Of a stretch of DNA of 20,784 bases, positions 1 through 7,239 are shown one piece after another (the first letter of the stretch is position 1; each line of letters opens with the position of its first letter). Below the pieces are notes generated by a model that saw nothing but the letters and a program-made list of their open reading frames with translations, was not told the origin of the DNA and did no database searches. This DNA is from an uncultured Neomegalonema sp. (GTDB taxonomy: Bacteria; Pseudomonadota; Alphaproteobacteria; Rhodobacterales; Rhodobacteraceae), in contig CALFWP010000031.1 in assembly GCA_937927905.1 (NCBI GenBank), positions 1 to 20,784 on the forward strand, in the 5' to 3' direction. A program made the position numbers and the translations under genes.

Positions 1-533
1 CAGCCCTGCCCGATGAAGAACTCACAGCCATCAGCCAATTGCAGATGGTGCGGGTTAAAGCCGTAGCGCGACTGGATACACTGATAGTACCACTTGGTTG
101 AATAGCGGCGCTCATCAGGGATCATGCCGCCTTCACCGGAGCATGTCGCGGAACCGGCCATGGTAGCGCCGCGTGCCAGTGCCGTTTTAGCTTCAAAAGA
201 CAACGCACCGAAAGACATACCGGTAATGTAAACCGGAATATCCAGATCAAGCGGACGCTTTGCACGCGGACCGATGATGGTGCGCGTCTCACATTTCTCG
301 CGGTAGCCCTCGATCACAAAGCGTGTCAAAGTTCCGGGCAAAAATGTCAGGTCATCCCAATGCGGGATTTTCTTGAACAATGAAAAACCGCGCATCCGGT
401 AGCGTCCGAGTTCGGACTTGATATGGATGTCATCCATAACATGCGGCGGAAACACAAAGCTGTTTCCGAGGCGGTTCGTATCACGTTTCGGCCGTGCTGG
501 CGCCAGATGCGCCGGGGTATCTCCGTCTGCCAT
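1..533 (-). CDS. glxD: FMN-binding glutamate-synthase-like subunit (GlxD/MgsC type), 3' part outside window
   Basis: This is the N-terminal 177 residues of a protein resembling the FMN-binding domain 2 of the glutamate synthase large subunit, encoded as a separate polypeptide. The visible part carries conserved stretches of that family: a region around IPVYITGMSFGALS, then a segment with ATCSGEGGMIPDERR, then KWYYQCIQSRYGFN. In the family this subunit binds FMN and an Fe-S cluster and carries out the reductive transfer step, giving glutamate (GltB-like) or N-methylglutamate (MgsC). The start at 533 is preceded by AAGGAG about seven bases upstream and lies 11 bases after the stop of the GXGXG subunit gene, so it is the distal visible gene of the glnT-glxB-glxC-glxD operon. 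The window edge cuts it, so the C-terminal cysteine cluster cannot be checked. GlxD and MgsC cannot be told apart here. Confidence 0.85.
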   Translation of the reverse strand, partial: MADGDTPAHLAPARPKRDTNRLGNSFVFPPHVMDDIHIKSELGRYRMRGFSLFKKIPHWDDLTFLPGTLTRFVIEGYREKCETRTIIGPRAKRPLDLDIPVYITGMSFGALSFEAKTALARGATMAGSATCSGEGGMIPDERRYSTKWYYQCIQSRYGFNPHHLQLADGCEFFIGQG

Positions 534-544
534 CTAAAGGCTCC

Positions 545-1459
545 TTACAAAATGAGTTTTTTCTCGTTCGGCTCAAGGTTGTCGTAGTTCCAGAGCTGTT
601 TTCCGGCGACAATCTTAGTGAAGTGATCTACGCCGTTTTCAGGCATCAGATCATATTGCGTAAGCTTACGTGTCAGCCAGGCTTTATCCAGGTCGGTCAA
701 TTCTGCAGGGATTGCATCCACGCCGTAATCCCGGACCTCGCCGCCGACATAAATCGTGCCGTCATACATCGAGTCGCCGAGGTTTTTACCGGCATTGCCG
801 CAAACGACCATCCGGCCCCGCTGCATCATAAAACCGGAAAACGCACCGGTGTCACCGCCTACAATAATCGTGCCGCCTTTCTGATCGATGCCGGTACGGG
901 AACCGACCGAGCCTTTACAGACCAGATCACCGCCACGCATCGCTGCTCCGAACGTAGATCCGGCATTCTTCTCGATGACAACCGTGCCGGACATCATGTT
1001 TTCGCCGCAAGACCAGCCGACGCGACCGTTAATACGTACATTCGGACCGTCGATCAGACCGACACCGAAATATCCGATCGAACCTTCGACGATCAAATTC
1101 AAACGGTTAAGAATGCCGACACCGACCGAGTGCATACCGCGCGGATTTTGCAGAACAATTGTTCCGTAGCCCTCTTCCATCAGGCTGTAGATGTCTTTGT
1201 TCACTTCCGTGGTGGTCTTGCCCTCACAATCAAGCTCGGTTCGCTTGTTGAAGTCGACATCAGGTGCCCATGGGTAGGTCAGATTTTCATCTTCACCGAC
1301 CTCGAAGAACACTTCCATCGAGCGGTTCTTGAGCTGTTCGGACATCATGCCGAGGTCGCGCGCGCGATCCTCCTGTGTTGTGCCCTCTATCTGATCTCTG
1401 GTCTGACCGTCACGGGGATCATACCCCATGTCAGACGCCATTACGCTCATGCTTTCCAT
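545..1459 (-). CDS. glxC: GXGXG-domain glutamate-synthase-like subunit (GlxC/MgsB type)
   Basis: A 304-residue protein whose residues from about 85 to 255 are a glycine-rich series of short beta-strand repeats (for example GSIGYFGVGLIDG, GSVGSRTGIDQKGG, GNAGKNLGDSMYDG). This is the pattern of the GXGXG (domain 3) fold of the glutamate synthase large subunit. In glutamate synthases this domain is structural and links the amidotransferase site to the FMN site; as a free subunit it is GlxC or MgsB. An N-terminal extension of about 65 acidic, Met-rich residues precedes the fold and looks longer than usual from memory. The start at 1459 has a strong GAGGAG ribosome site and overlaps the 3' end of the upstream amidotransferase gene by 13 bases, which suggests translational coupling and equal stoichiometry. 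Confidence 0.88.
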   Translation of the reverse strand: MESMSVMASDMGYDPRDGQTRDQIEGTTQEDRARDLGMMSEQLKNRSMEVFFEVGEDENLTYPWAPDVDFNKRTELDCEGKTTTEVNKDIYSLMEEGYGTIVLQNPRGMHSVGVGILNRLNLIVEGSIGYFGVGLIDGPNVRINGRVGWSCGENMMSGTVVIEKNAGSTFGAAMRGGDLVCKGSVGSRTGIDQKGGTIIVGGDTGAFSGFMMQRGRMVVCGNAGKNLGDSMYDGTIYVGGEVRDYGVDAIPAELTDLDKAWLTRKLTQYDLMPENGVDHFTKIVAGKQLWNYDNLEPNEKKLIL

Positions 1460-2382
1460 ACGCGGATCTCCTCATCATAGGGATCGTAGGTGTCGATTTC
1501 CTGGGGCAGAATTGCGCGGATGGCGACCTCTTCGGAGGCCATCGCGATCATGTCGTCGGATTCGTAAAGAACAAGCGGCTTTGCTGCCATCGTGTCCTTC
1601 GCCATGCCCAGGCTGTCTTTCGTAGCCACAAGATATGTGAACACGCCGTCGATTTCCTCAATCGAGGCTTTCAGGCTGTCTTCCAGTGTTGCACCGTTCG
1701 CCAGATTATCCGCAGTATAAACCGCCAGCAATTCGGAGTCGCAAGAGGACATGAAACGATGCCCTTTCTTCTCCATCTGGCGACGCTTCAGCCAGTAATT
1801 TGTAATTTGCCCGTTATGAACTACGGCAACGTCGTTATACGGAAACGCCCAGTAAGGGTGTGCCGAACGGATATCCACATCGGACTCCGTGGCCATACGC
1901 GTATGACCAATACCGTGTGTGCCCTTGAACTCACGCAAGCCATACTGATCGGCGACAACATTTGCGTCACCGAGATCTTTGATAAGTTCCAGCGCATTGC
2001 CAAGGCTGAGAATTTCCGTACCCTCTACATCCTCGATATAGCGCGCCATCGCCTCCGTGTCGCCGTCATGTGAGATAACATAACGCATCGCATATGGTGT
2101 GGCTTCGTCTTTTGATTTGATCGTAGCTTTATGCTCGCCGAGGCGCTTTTCAACTTCCGCAATCCGTGAAGCAATCTTATCACCCATATCATAACCGGAG
2201 GCCATATCCTCCTGTTCGGCGACTTTAAAACGCATCACGTAGTCACCCGAATTAGGCTCGCCGTAAATGGCAAAACCTGTGGAGTCGGGGCCACGGTGTT
2301 TAAGCGCAGTGAGCATCGACGTCATCTCGGAGCCGACGCCCGAGCTTTTTCCCCGATGAATAAGTCCGGCAATGCCGCACAT
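1447..2382 (-). CDS. glxB: Class II glutamine amidotransferase subunit (GlxB/MgsA type)
   Basis: A 311-residue protein beginning MCGIAGLIHRG. The second residue is the cysteine nucleophile of N-terminal-nucleophile (class II) glutamine amidotransferases. The motifs LKHRGPDSTGF (residues 27-37), GIGHTRMATESD followed by AHPYW, and HNGQITNYW are the expected glutamine-binding and oxyanion elements. In the family it releases ammonia from glutamine, or the methylamine group from gamma-glutamylmethylamide in MgsA, and passes it to the FMN subunit. A perfect AGGAGG ribosome site lies at 2391-2396. It follows the synthetase gene after 99 bases that contain a GC hairpin, and overlaps the GXGXG gene. 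The synthetase may supply this subunit's substrate, which fits either pathway. Confidence 0.88.
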   Translation of the reverse strand: MCGIAGLIHRGKSSGVGSEMTSMLTALKHRGPDSTGFAIYGEPNSGDYVMRFKVAEQEDMASGYDMGDKIASRIAEVEKRLGEHKATIKSKDEATPYAMRYVISHDGDTEAMARYIEDVEGTEILSLGNALELIKDLGDANVVADQYGLREFKGTHGIGHTRMATESDVDIRSAHPYWAFPYNDVAVVHNGQITNYWLKRRQMEKKGHRFMSSCDSELLAVYTADNLANGATLEDSLKASIEEIDGVFTYLVATKDSLGMAKDTMAAKPLVLYESDDMIAMASEEVAIRAILPQEIDTYDPYDEEIRVWKA

Positions 2383-2434
2383 TGGCTGAACCTCCTAAAA
2401 TCGCGACCAAAAATCAGGCCGCACGTTTCCTGTC

Positions 2435-2454
2435 CGGCGGAGAGGCCCCCGCCG
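2435..2454 (-). other. GC hairpin between the synthetase and amidotransferase genes
   Basis: CGGCGG and CCGCCG form a perfect six-pair stem around an eight-base loop, in the 99-base gap between the stop of the type III synthetase gene and the start of glxB. No T-run follows it on the minus strand, so it is not a standard terminator. It could be an RNA-processing or stability element, or an attenuator that sets the ratio of synthetase to the downstream subunits. The pairing is seen; the role is inference. Confidence 0.35.
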
Positions 2455-2481
2455 TTATCTGTTGCAAACTACCAACCCGTC

Positions 2482-4005
2482 TTAGGGGAGGCACTCCATG
2501 TACATTTCTTTGTCGAGCTCGGTGACGGTCGCCATCGAACGCTCATATTCGTCTGTCTTATATTCGTGGTAGAGACGGTACATTTCGCCCGGCATACCGC
2601 GCTGTACCACCTCGTCCGCTTCGAGATGAGCCAAAGCCTCGCCAAGTGTCATTGGCAGCTTTTTTACATCTTTGCCTTCCTTGATCGCCTCATAGATGTT
2701 GCGCTCTTCCGGCTCGCCCGGGTCCAGTTTATTGTCAATGCCGTCATCCATGGCGGCAAGCAGCGTCGACCCCATGATGTACGGGTTCACCATTGAATCC
2801 ACTGAGCGGTATTCGAAGCGACCCGGTGCCGAAACCCGCAGGCCTGTTGTCCGGTTCTGGAAACCCCAATCCGCAAAGACAGGCGCCCAGAAACCGGTAT
2901 CCCAAAGACGGCGATATGAATTCACCGTAGAGCAGCCCACGGAAGTCAACGCCTGCAGGTGATGTACAACACCGCCGATTGCCTCAAGACCGTCCTTGCC
3001 AGGCATTTGCGGATCGTCATCATCCGGCATGAAGGTATTCTCACCGCCCTTCACGTACATGTAATTGTCTTTCATGCCAGGCAGATCCTTCGGATCATTG
3101 CCGATGACCTGAAACTCATCTTTACCACCTGTCCAAAGTGACATGTTATGGTGACAACCGTTTGCCGAAACACCCATAAACGGCTTTGTCATAAAGCACG
3201 CGAAGATACCGAATTCACGGGCGACCTGTGCACAGATTTGACGGTACGTCGTCAACCGGTCCGCATTCCGCAACACATCATCGAACATCCAGTTCAGTTC
3301 AAGCTGACCGGGCGCGTCCTCGTGATCACCCTGGATCATATCCAGACCCATTTTGCGAGCATACTCGATCACTTTCAACGTGACGGGACGCAGGCTTTCA
3401 AACTGGTCGATGTGATAGCAGTAAGGCTTCGAGTATCCGTCTCCGGGCTTACCGTTTTCATCGTATTTAAGCCACATCATTTCCGGCTCGGTTCCGATGC
3501 GCAATTGGCGTCCGTGCTTTTTCTGGAAATCATCATGCAGTCGGCGCAGGTTGCCACGACAATCCGATGTCAAATATCCGCCAGGGTTTTCTTTTTCCTC
3601 GCGGTTACGGAACAGCGTGCAATAAAACCGGCCGATTTTGGGCGCCCATGGCAATTGCATAAAAGTTTCTGGCTCAGGGATACCAACCAGCTCCGCCGCT
3701 TCCGGTCCATAACCAAGATATTCGCCGGACCGGTTCAGGAACAGGTTCATGGTCGCGCCATAAACGAGCTGAAAGCCTTTTTCAGCGACAGATTCCCAGT
3801 GGTCTGCGGGAATACCTTTACCCATGATTTTGCCGGTGACCGAGACAAACTGTAGATAGAGATACTCGATCCCCATCCGGTCAATCATCTTCCGGACTTC
3901 TTTGACTTTGGCAGCACGACCGGGTGCATTTACGAAATCATCCAGGTCCATATGAGGACGGTTGCTACGCTTTGATGATGATTTTTTGGCAGGTGCTTTC
4001 GCCAC
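2482..4005 (-). CDS. glnT: Type III glutamine synthetase-like ligase (GlnT or gamma-glutamylmethylamide synthetase GmaS)
   Basis: A glutamine synthetase superfamily ligase of 507 residues. It uses ATP to join ammonia (GlnT) or methylamine (GmaS) to glutamate. Visible signatures are GTEPE (residues 171-175, metal/glutamate ligands), GDHEDAPGQLELNW (226-239), NGCHHNMSLW (282-291, ATP-site histidines), and an NPYIMGSTLLAAMDDG segment near the C-terminus. I place the start at GTG 4005 because AGGGGA lies six bases upstream; an in-frame ATG at 4029 lacks such a site. The resulting N-terminus is a Lys/Ser-rich tail of about 17 residues before the conserved part, unusual for the family. It heads the operon with the GlxB, GlxC and GlxD-like subunits. 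The mgd or amtB genes that would separate GmaS from GlnT lie outside the window, so the substrate is unresolved. Confidence 0.85.
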   Translation of the reverse strand: MAKAPAKKSSSKRSNRPHMDLDDFVNAPGRAAKVKEVRKMIDRMGIEYLYLQFVSVTGKIMGKGIPADHWESVAEKGFQLVYGATMNLFLNRSGEYLGYGPEAAELVGIPEPETFMQLPWAPKIGRFYCTLFRNREEKENPGGYLTSDCRGNLRRLHDDFQKKHGRQLRIGTEPEMMWLKYDENGKPGDGYSKPYCYHIDQFESLRPVTLKVIEYARKMGLDMIQGDHEDAPGQLELNWMFDDVLRNADRLTTYRQICAQVAREFGIFACFMTKPFMGVSANGCHHNMSLWTGGKDEFQVIGNDPKDLPGMKDNYMYVKGGENTFMPDDDDPQMPGKDGLEAIGGVVHHLQALTSVGCSTVNSYRRLWDTGFWAPVFADWGFQNRTTGLRVSAPGRFEYRSVDSMVNPYIMGSTLLAAMDDGIDNKLDPGEPEERNIYEAIKEGKDVKKLPMTLGEALAHLEADEVVQRGMPGEMYRLYHEYKTDEYERSMATVTELDKEMYMECLP

Positions 4006-4108
4006 TATTTCTCTCCCCTTGGTCCGCAATTGGACTGAAACTTTTATACAGGCGATTCGATGCGCTCTGTTTTTATATCCGGATTTCTAGACCAGTTTTC
4101 CTACAATA

Positions 4109-4142
4109 TGCAACCAATTTGCAATTTTGGCTCATATTTGGC
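4109..4142. promoter_or_regulatory. Candidate operator between the divergent synthetase operon and gntR-type gene
   Basis: Two nested repeats lie in the divergent intergenic region. An inverted repeat TGCAA-N5-TTGCA spans 4109-4123. Two direct copies of TTTGGC at 4126-4131 and 4137-4142 are 11 bases apart, about one helical turn. GntR-family regulators commonly bind short dyads upstream of their own gene and of the divergent target. The repeats are seen directly; assigning them to this regulator is inference, and the sequence does not match the classical FadR TGGT-N3-ACCA dyad. Confidence 0.3.
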
Positions 4143-4147
4143 ACAAT
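4119..4147 (+). promoter_or_regulatory. Possible sigma70-type promoter of the gntR-type gene
   Basis: TTGCAA (4119-4124) and CACAAT (4142-4147) are 17 bases apart and each match four of six consensus positions. A start near 4154 would give a leader of about 22 bases. The candidate operator repeats fall on the -35 element and in the spacer, consistent with autorepression. The match is moderate only. Confidence 0.3.
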
Positions 4148-4175
4148 TTCATAAAACCAATCTGGGAATCGCCAT

Positions 4176-4859
4176 ATGCATCCGACCGGAAAAAAACGAA
4201 ATGCCGCGCAAGTGGTCTCGGCTCTGAGGCGTGACATCGCCGATTCCAAATACCTTCATAACGAGCGTCTGCCGGCGGAACGCGACCTGTCCGATGCCTT
4301 CGGCGTTGCGCGTGGCACATTGCGGGAGGCATTGCGGCAACTTGAGGAAATGGCCTATGTCGAGCGCAGGGCCGGAAGCGGGACTTATGTAACCTATAAC
4401 GACAAAAGCCCCCCGAAAGTGACCGAGGCGACAAGGCCGCTGGAACTTGTCGATGCGCGCTTTGCTCTCGAACCCCATATCTGCCGCCTTGTGGTGCTTC
4501 ATGCGACAGGACGGGATTTAATGAAAATCGAACAGACCCTGCGCCGCATGGAACAATGGAACGGCGACTCCGATGCGTTTTCAGAAGCGGATGAGGCATT
4601 TCACATGCTGCTCGCCGAAACGACAAGGAATCCCATGCTGATCTGGATGATGCAAAAAGTGGCCGATACCCGCACCCATGCGCAATGGGCCCATATGCGC
4701 AATCTGACACTCAGTGATTCCATGATTGCCGGATACAACCATGAGCACCGCCGGATTTTTGATGAAATCCGCGACCGGCAACCCGAACGCGCAGCACAGG
4801 CGATGAAAGATCATCTGTCAGCAGCGCGGAATTCACTTATGAAGGCGGCACAGACTTAA
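4176..4859 (+). CDS. GntR-family transcriptional regulator, FadR/FCD type
   Basis: A 227-residue regulator. Residues about 8-75 form the winged helix typical of GntR proteins (LPAERDLSDAFGVARGTLREALRQLE, then the wing RRAGSGTYV). Residues about 95-215 are an all-helical FCD ligand domain with the metal or acid-binding pattern: an acidic residue and histidine in SEADEAFHMLL, a histidine in YNHEHRRIF, and a histidine in MKDHLSAAR. FCD regulators usually bind organic acids. It is divergent from the glnT/gmaS-glxBCD operon with 170 bases between starts, so it is the probable controller of that operon. The start has a GGGA site 10 bases upstream. The effector is unknown; glutamate-related acids or N-methylglutamate are possible but purely inferred. 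Confidence 0.88.
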   Translation: MHPTGKKRNAAQVVSALRRDIADSKYLHNERLPAERDLSDAFGVARGTLREALRQLEEMAYVERRAGSGTYVTYNDKSPPKVTEATRPLELVDARFALEPHICRLVVLHATGRDLMKIEQTLRRMEQWNGDSDAFSEADEAFHMLLAETTRNPMLIWMMQKVADTRTHAQWAHMRNLTLSDSMIAGYNHEHRRIFDEIRDRQPERAAQAMKDHLSAARNSLMKAAQT

Positions 4860-4890
4860 TACGGGCACCTGCTGCTTAATACGGGACCTG
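4855..4890 (+). repeat. Short tandem duplication at the 3' end of the gntR-type gene
   Basis: CTTAATACGGGCACCTG (4855-4871) is followed by CTTAATACGGGACCTG (4875-4890), a 20-base period with a single-base deletion. The first copy contains the TAA stop of the regulator gene. It looks like a slippage or small duplication product in the convergent gap. No function is apparent. Confidence 0.7.
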
Positions 4891-4902
4891 TATGCACGCC
4901 CT

Positions 4903-5622
4903 CTACACCCGTGCAGTCGTTTGTAACCAATTGATGTACAGCCGCTCGGCATTTTTTGCGAAACCGGCCATATGCGCATCGCAATAAGACTTCAGCTTTT
5001 CTGGACCACTTTCCCCCAAAGCCTTGATCAGAGCAGCATGATATTCAGGAATTTTCGCCCAGGTTTCCACTGTATCCGCCTCAATTTCGACATGGAACTG
5101 GGCCGAAAATGCACGCGGTCCCCATGACATGGCTTGTACCGGACAGGCATCCGAGGTCATCAGAACTTTTGCGCCTTCCGGGAGCTTTTTAATCTCCGCC
5201 GAATGCCATTGCAGGCAGTCCATAACCATCGGTAAACCGTCCAGAATAACGCTCTGCACGCCCTCTTCCGTTTGTTTAACCTGCAAAACACCAATTTCGG
5301 GTATCTCAGAAGGTCCAACCGCCCCGCCGAGCGCCTCTGCCAGCAATTGATGTCCGAGGCACAATCCCAGAAAAGGCATCCCGCGTTCCTTTACGGCATC
5401 CCTTATAAGCCGCTTTTCCTCTTGCAGCCACGGATGCGCATCCTCCTGCCAGACATCCATAGGCCCGCCCATGACCCAGAGCGCATCAAACCCGTCCAGC
5501 GGTGGTGCCGTTTCCCCTTGATCCAATTCCACCGCAAGCCATTCATGGCCGTCCTCTTTCAGAAACTCGCGGAATATACCCGGGTGTTCACAGCTTGCAT
5601 GTTGCAGAACCAGAATTTTCAT
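4903..5622 (-). CDS. Class I (GATase1) glutamine amidotransferase, GMP-synthase-like
   Basis: A stand-alone 239-residue class I glutamine amidotransferase domain. The catalytic triad is visible: the cysteine nucleophile in GLCLGHQLLAEALGG (Cys88), and His177 and Glu179 in AFSAQFHVEIE. WVMGGPMDVWQED (residues 49-61) supplies the oxyanion-hole region. The family resembles the GuaA N-terminal domain and includes gamma-glutamyl hydrolases such as PuuD-like proteins. It may hydrolyse gamma-glutamyl amides of amines, which would suit a location next to the glnT/gmaS operon, but that is inference. A strong GGGAGG site precedes the start. The gene converges on the gntR-type regulator and is not part of the minus-strand glxBCD operon. 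Confidence 0.85.
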   Translation of the reverse strand: MKILVLQHASCEHPGIFREFLKEDGHEWLAVELDQGETAPPLDGFDALWVMGGPMDVWQEDAHPWLQEEKRLIRDAVKERGMPFLGLCLGHQLLAEALGGAVGPSEIPEIGVLQVKQTEEGVQSVILDGLPMVMDCLQWHSAEIKKLPEGAKVLMTSDACPVQAMSWGPRAFSAQFHVEIEADTVETWAKIPEYHAALIKALGESGPEKLKSYCDAHMAGFAKNAERLYINWLQTTARV

Positions 5623-5661
5623 ATGCGACGTTCCTCCCAGCGCCCGAACCTCGCACCCGCA

Positions 5662-6009
5662 TCAGGACGAGGCAAATAATATTTTACGCGCGGTATATGA
5701 TGCCGCAATTCCCGCAAAGGCACCAAATGCATTGGCCAGACCGTCAAACCAGTCAAAAGACCGCCCCGGAACAAATCCGCCCTGCACGAACTCAAGCACC
5801 ATACCAAACAGCGGCATGGTCACAATCAACGAATAACGGCGCTCCGGCCAACCGGTCCCCCCAAGCAGTCCGAGGCCGAAATATGCAATGAAATGAAGTA
5901 TTTTATCACTTATATCAAACGTATCAGGCACCGCCGCCGCGGGGATAACCATTGATATTACGACGACACACAACGCCAGAAAAAATAATGACTGCACAAA
6001 GCGGAGCAT
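5662..6009 (-). CDS. VanZ-like small membrane protein
   Basis: A 115-residue protein with about four hydrophobic segments. It opens with a membrane helix (MLRFVQSLFFLALCVVVISMVIP), then DKILHFIAYFGLGLLGG, then FGMVLEFVQGGFVPGRSFDWFDGLANAFGAFAG. The D-K-hydrophobic-H-F pattern and the E-x-x-Q-x-x-x-x-GR-x-F/M-D-x-x-D motif are hallmarks of the VanZ-like family. Family function is mostly unknown; the founding member gives low-level teicoplanin resistance. I chose the ATG at 6009 rather than the longer reading frame because the extra 51 residues are not hydrophobic family sequence and overlap the upstream gene. It follows that gene after 38 bases and is probably co-transcribed with it. Confidence 0.75.
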   Translation of the reverse strand: MLRFVQSLFFLALCVVVISMVIPAAAVPDTFDISDKILHFIAYFGLGLLGGTGWPERRYSLIVTMPLFGMVLEFVQGGFVPGRSFDWFDGLANAFGAFAGIAASYTARKILFASS

Positions 6010-6047
6010 ACGAACACCGCCATCAATAGATGATGCCACAAAAAGTC

Positions 6048-6620
6048 CTAACCATATACCAAATGCCCGCCGACTGAAAAAACCAGCTCCGAGGCAAGCG
6101 CCGCAATAATCACCACTGCCGTCAGCTTTGTACTGAACCTTTTTAACAGCACAACCGCACATAAACAGGATACCAGGGCTTCCGCAATTCCGACCACCTC
6201 ACCGTAATGCCGGGGATCCCAATAGCTGACCGGACTTTCATAAATCCAATTCGTAAAGGGCCAGAAATGCGGGCGCCCGTCATCATGATGCAAAGGCAGA
6301 TCACACAGCACATGCAATAGCGCAGCAAATCCGAAGACCCACAAGCAGTCCTTTTTCAAAACCAGACCGCACAGAAAAATCAATGCGAACACAGGCACGG
6401 AATTGTTAACGGCAAATATTTCCTGCCAAAAGCCTGAAAAATAAGCATTCCCGAAGATCTGTTCGAAACTCAGCCGGTTTACCCAACGCTCCCATCCGAC
6501 CATAAAAAAAATCGAGACATCAGGGAATAGTGCTCCGGAAATCAGAGCAGTATTGCGGGCATATGCACCGGATTTCGCCGCGATCGCTGCGGCCAGGAAA
6601 ACATGGGCTGGCGTGTTCAA
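6048..6620 (-). CDS. Conserved multi-pass membrane protein, hydrolase-like (DUF457/YdjM-type resemblance)
   Basis: A 190-residue membrane protein. It begins NTPAHVFLAAAIAAKSG after the start codon and contains HVLCDLPLHHDDGRPHFWPF, followed by ESPVSYWDPRHYGEVVG. The clustered His/Asp residues beside helices recall the membrane-bound metal-dependent hydrolase family of which YdjM is a member, but catalysis has not been shown for this type as far as I know. The start is probably the TTG at 6620: the protein family typically opens with a short N-T-P-A-H segment, an AGG lies a few bases upstream, and the 25 residues added by the longer frame are not membrane-like. It is divergent from the cytochrome c' gene and sits upstream of the VanZ-like gene. 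Confidence 0.65.
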   Translation of the reverse strand: MNTPAHVFLAAAIAAKSGAYARNTALISGALFPDVSIFFMVGWERWVNRLSFEQIFGNAYFSGFWQEIFAVNNSVPVFALIFLCGLVLKKDCLWVFGFAALLHVLCDLPLHHDDGRPHFWPFTNWIYESPVSYWDPRHYGEVVGIAEALVSCLCAVVLLKRFSTKLTAVVIIAALASELVFSVGGHLVYG

Positions 6621-6773
6621 AAGAGACCTGTATGGAATATCGCTCCGGCGTAGGACAGCCTTGCATTTCACTATATTGTTACAGAAGGCGGTCATCCGTC
6701 AAGAATACCGGACTGGCCAAGCGTCAAGAAAGGCTTACTCTCTGTAGTAATCAGAATTCAGGGAGTACAAATA

Positions 6774-7238
6774 ATGCGCCTTACAATCTTGGCACTTACA
6801 ATCGCAGGTGCAACAACCGCACTAACACCAGCACTTGCAGATGATATCGATGGCGCAATCAAGGCCCGGCAGGGATATTACCAGATTGTCAAACATAATG
6901 CTGGTGCGCTGTTCGGAATGGCCAAAGGCGACATTGACTACGATGCAACAAAAGCAAAGGCTCATGCATCCAACCTTGAAGCCCTTGCGAATATGACCAC
7001 CTCCAGCATGTGGCCGCAGGGTTCCAGCAAAGCAGACCGCCCGGGCATTACACGCGCATTGCCTGTGATCTGGTCCACCTTCCCCGCAATCAAAGACAAG
7101 CATAAGGCATTTGCAGACGCCTCTGCGACACTTGCATCTTCCGCGGGCGATGGCCTGGACAAACTGCGCGCGAATATCGGAGCCCTGGGCGCATCATGCA
7201 AAGGATGTCACGAAACCTATCGCTCCAAGGATTTTTGA
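6774..7238 (+). CDS. Periplasmic cytochrome c' (class II cytochrome c)
   Basis: A 154-residue secreted cytochrome. Residues 1-22 are a Sec signal peptide ending in ALA. The mature part is a predicted four-helix bundle with a single C-terminal haem motif CKGCH (142-146), the class II arrangement. The helix-1 stretch RQGYYQIVKHNAGALFGMAKGD resembles cytochromes c' and c556; no clear methionine sits in the usual sixth-ligand position near RQ, so a five-coordinate, cytochrome c'-like haem is more likely. Such proteins bind NO or carry electrons. A GGGAG site lies eight bases upstream. The cytochrome b gene starts one base after its stop, so the pair is almost certainly one transcript with a shared redox role. 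Confidence 0.9.
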   Translation: MRLTILALTIAGATTALTPALADDIDGAIKARQGYYQIVKHNAGALFGMAKGDIDYDATKAKAHASNLEALANMTTSSMWPQGSSKADRPGITRALPVIWSTFPAIKDKHKAFADASATLASSAGDGLDKLRANIGALGASCKGCHETYRSKDF

Positions 7239-7239
7239 T

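Noticed and set aside
494..2073. Long plus-strand frames over the glxB and glxC genes
   Set aside because: They oppose clearly conserved genes, lack ribosome sites and show no family motif.
4006..4175. Possible sigma54 promoter (TTGGCACAATTTC) near the synthetase operon
   Set aside because: The TGGCAC half is present but the GC of the second half (TTGC) is missing at the needed spacing.
4893..4915. Inverted repeat TGCACG-N11-CGTGCA at the convergent end of the regulator and amidotransferase genes
   Set aside because: Only six pairs with an 11-base loop and no clear T-run; too weak to call a terminator.
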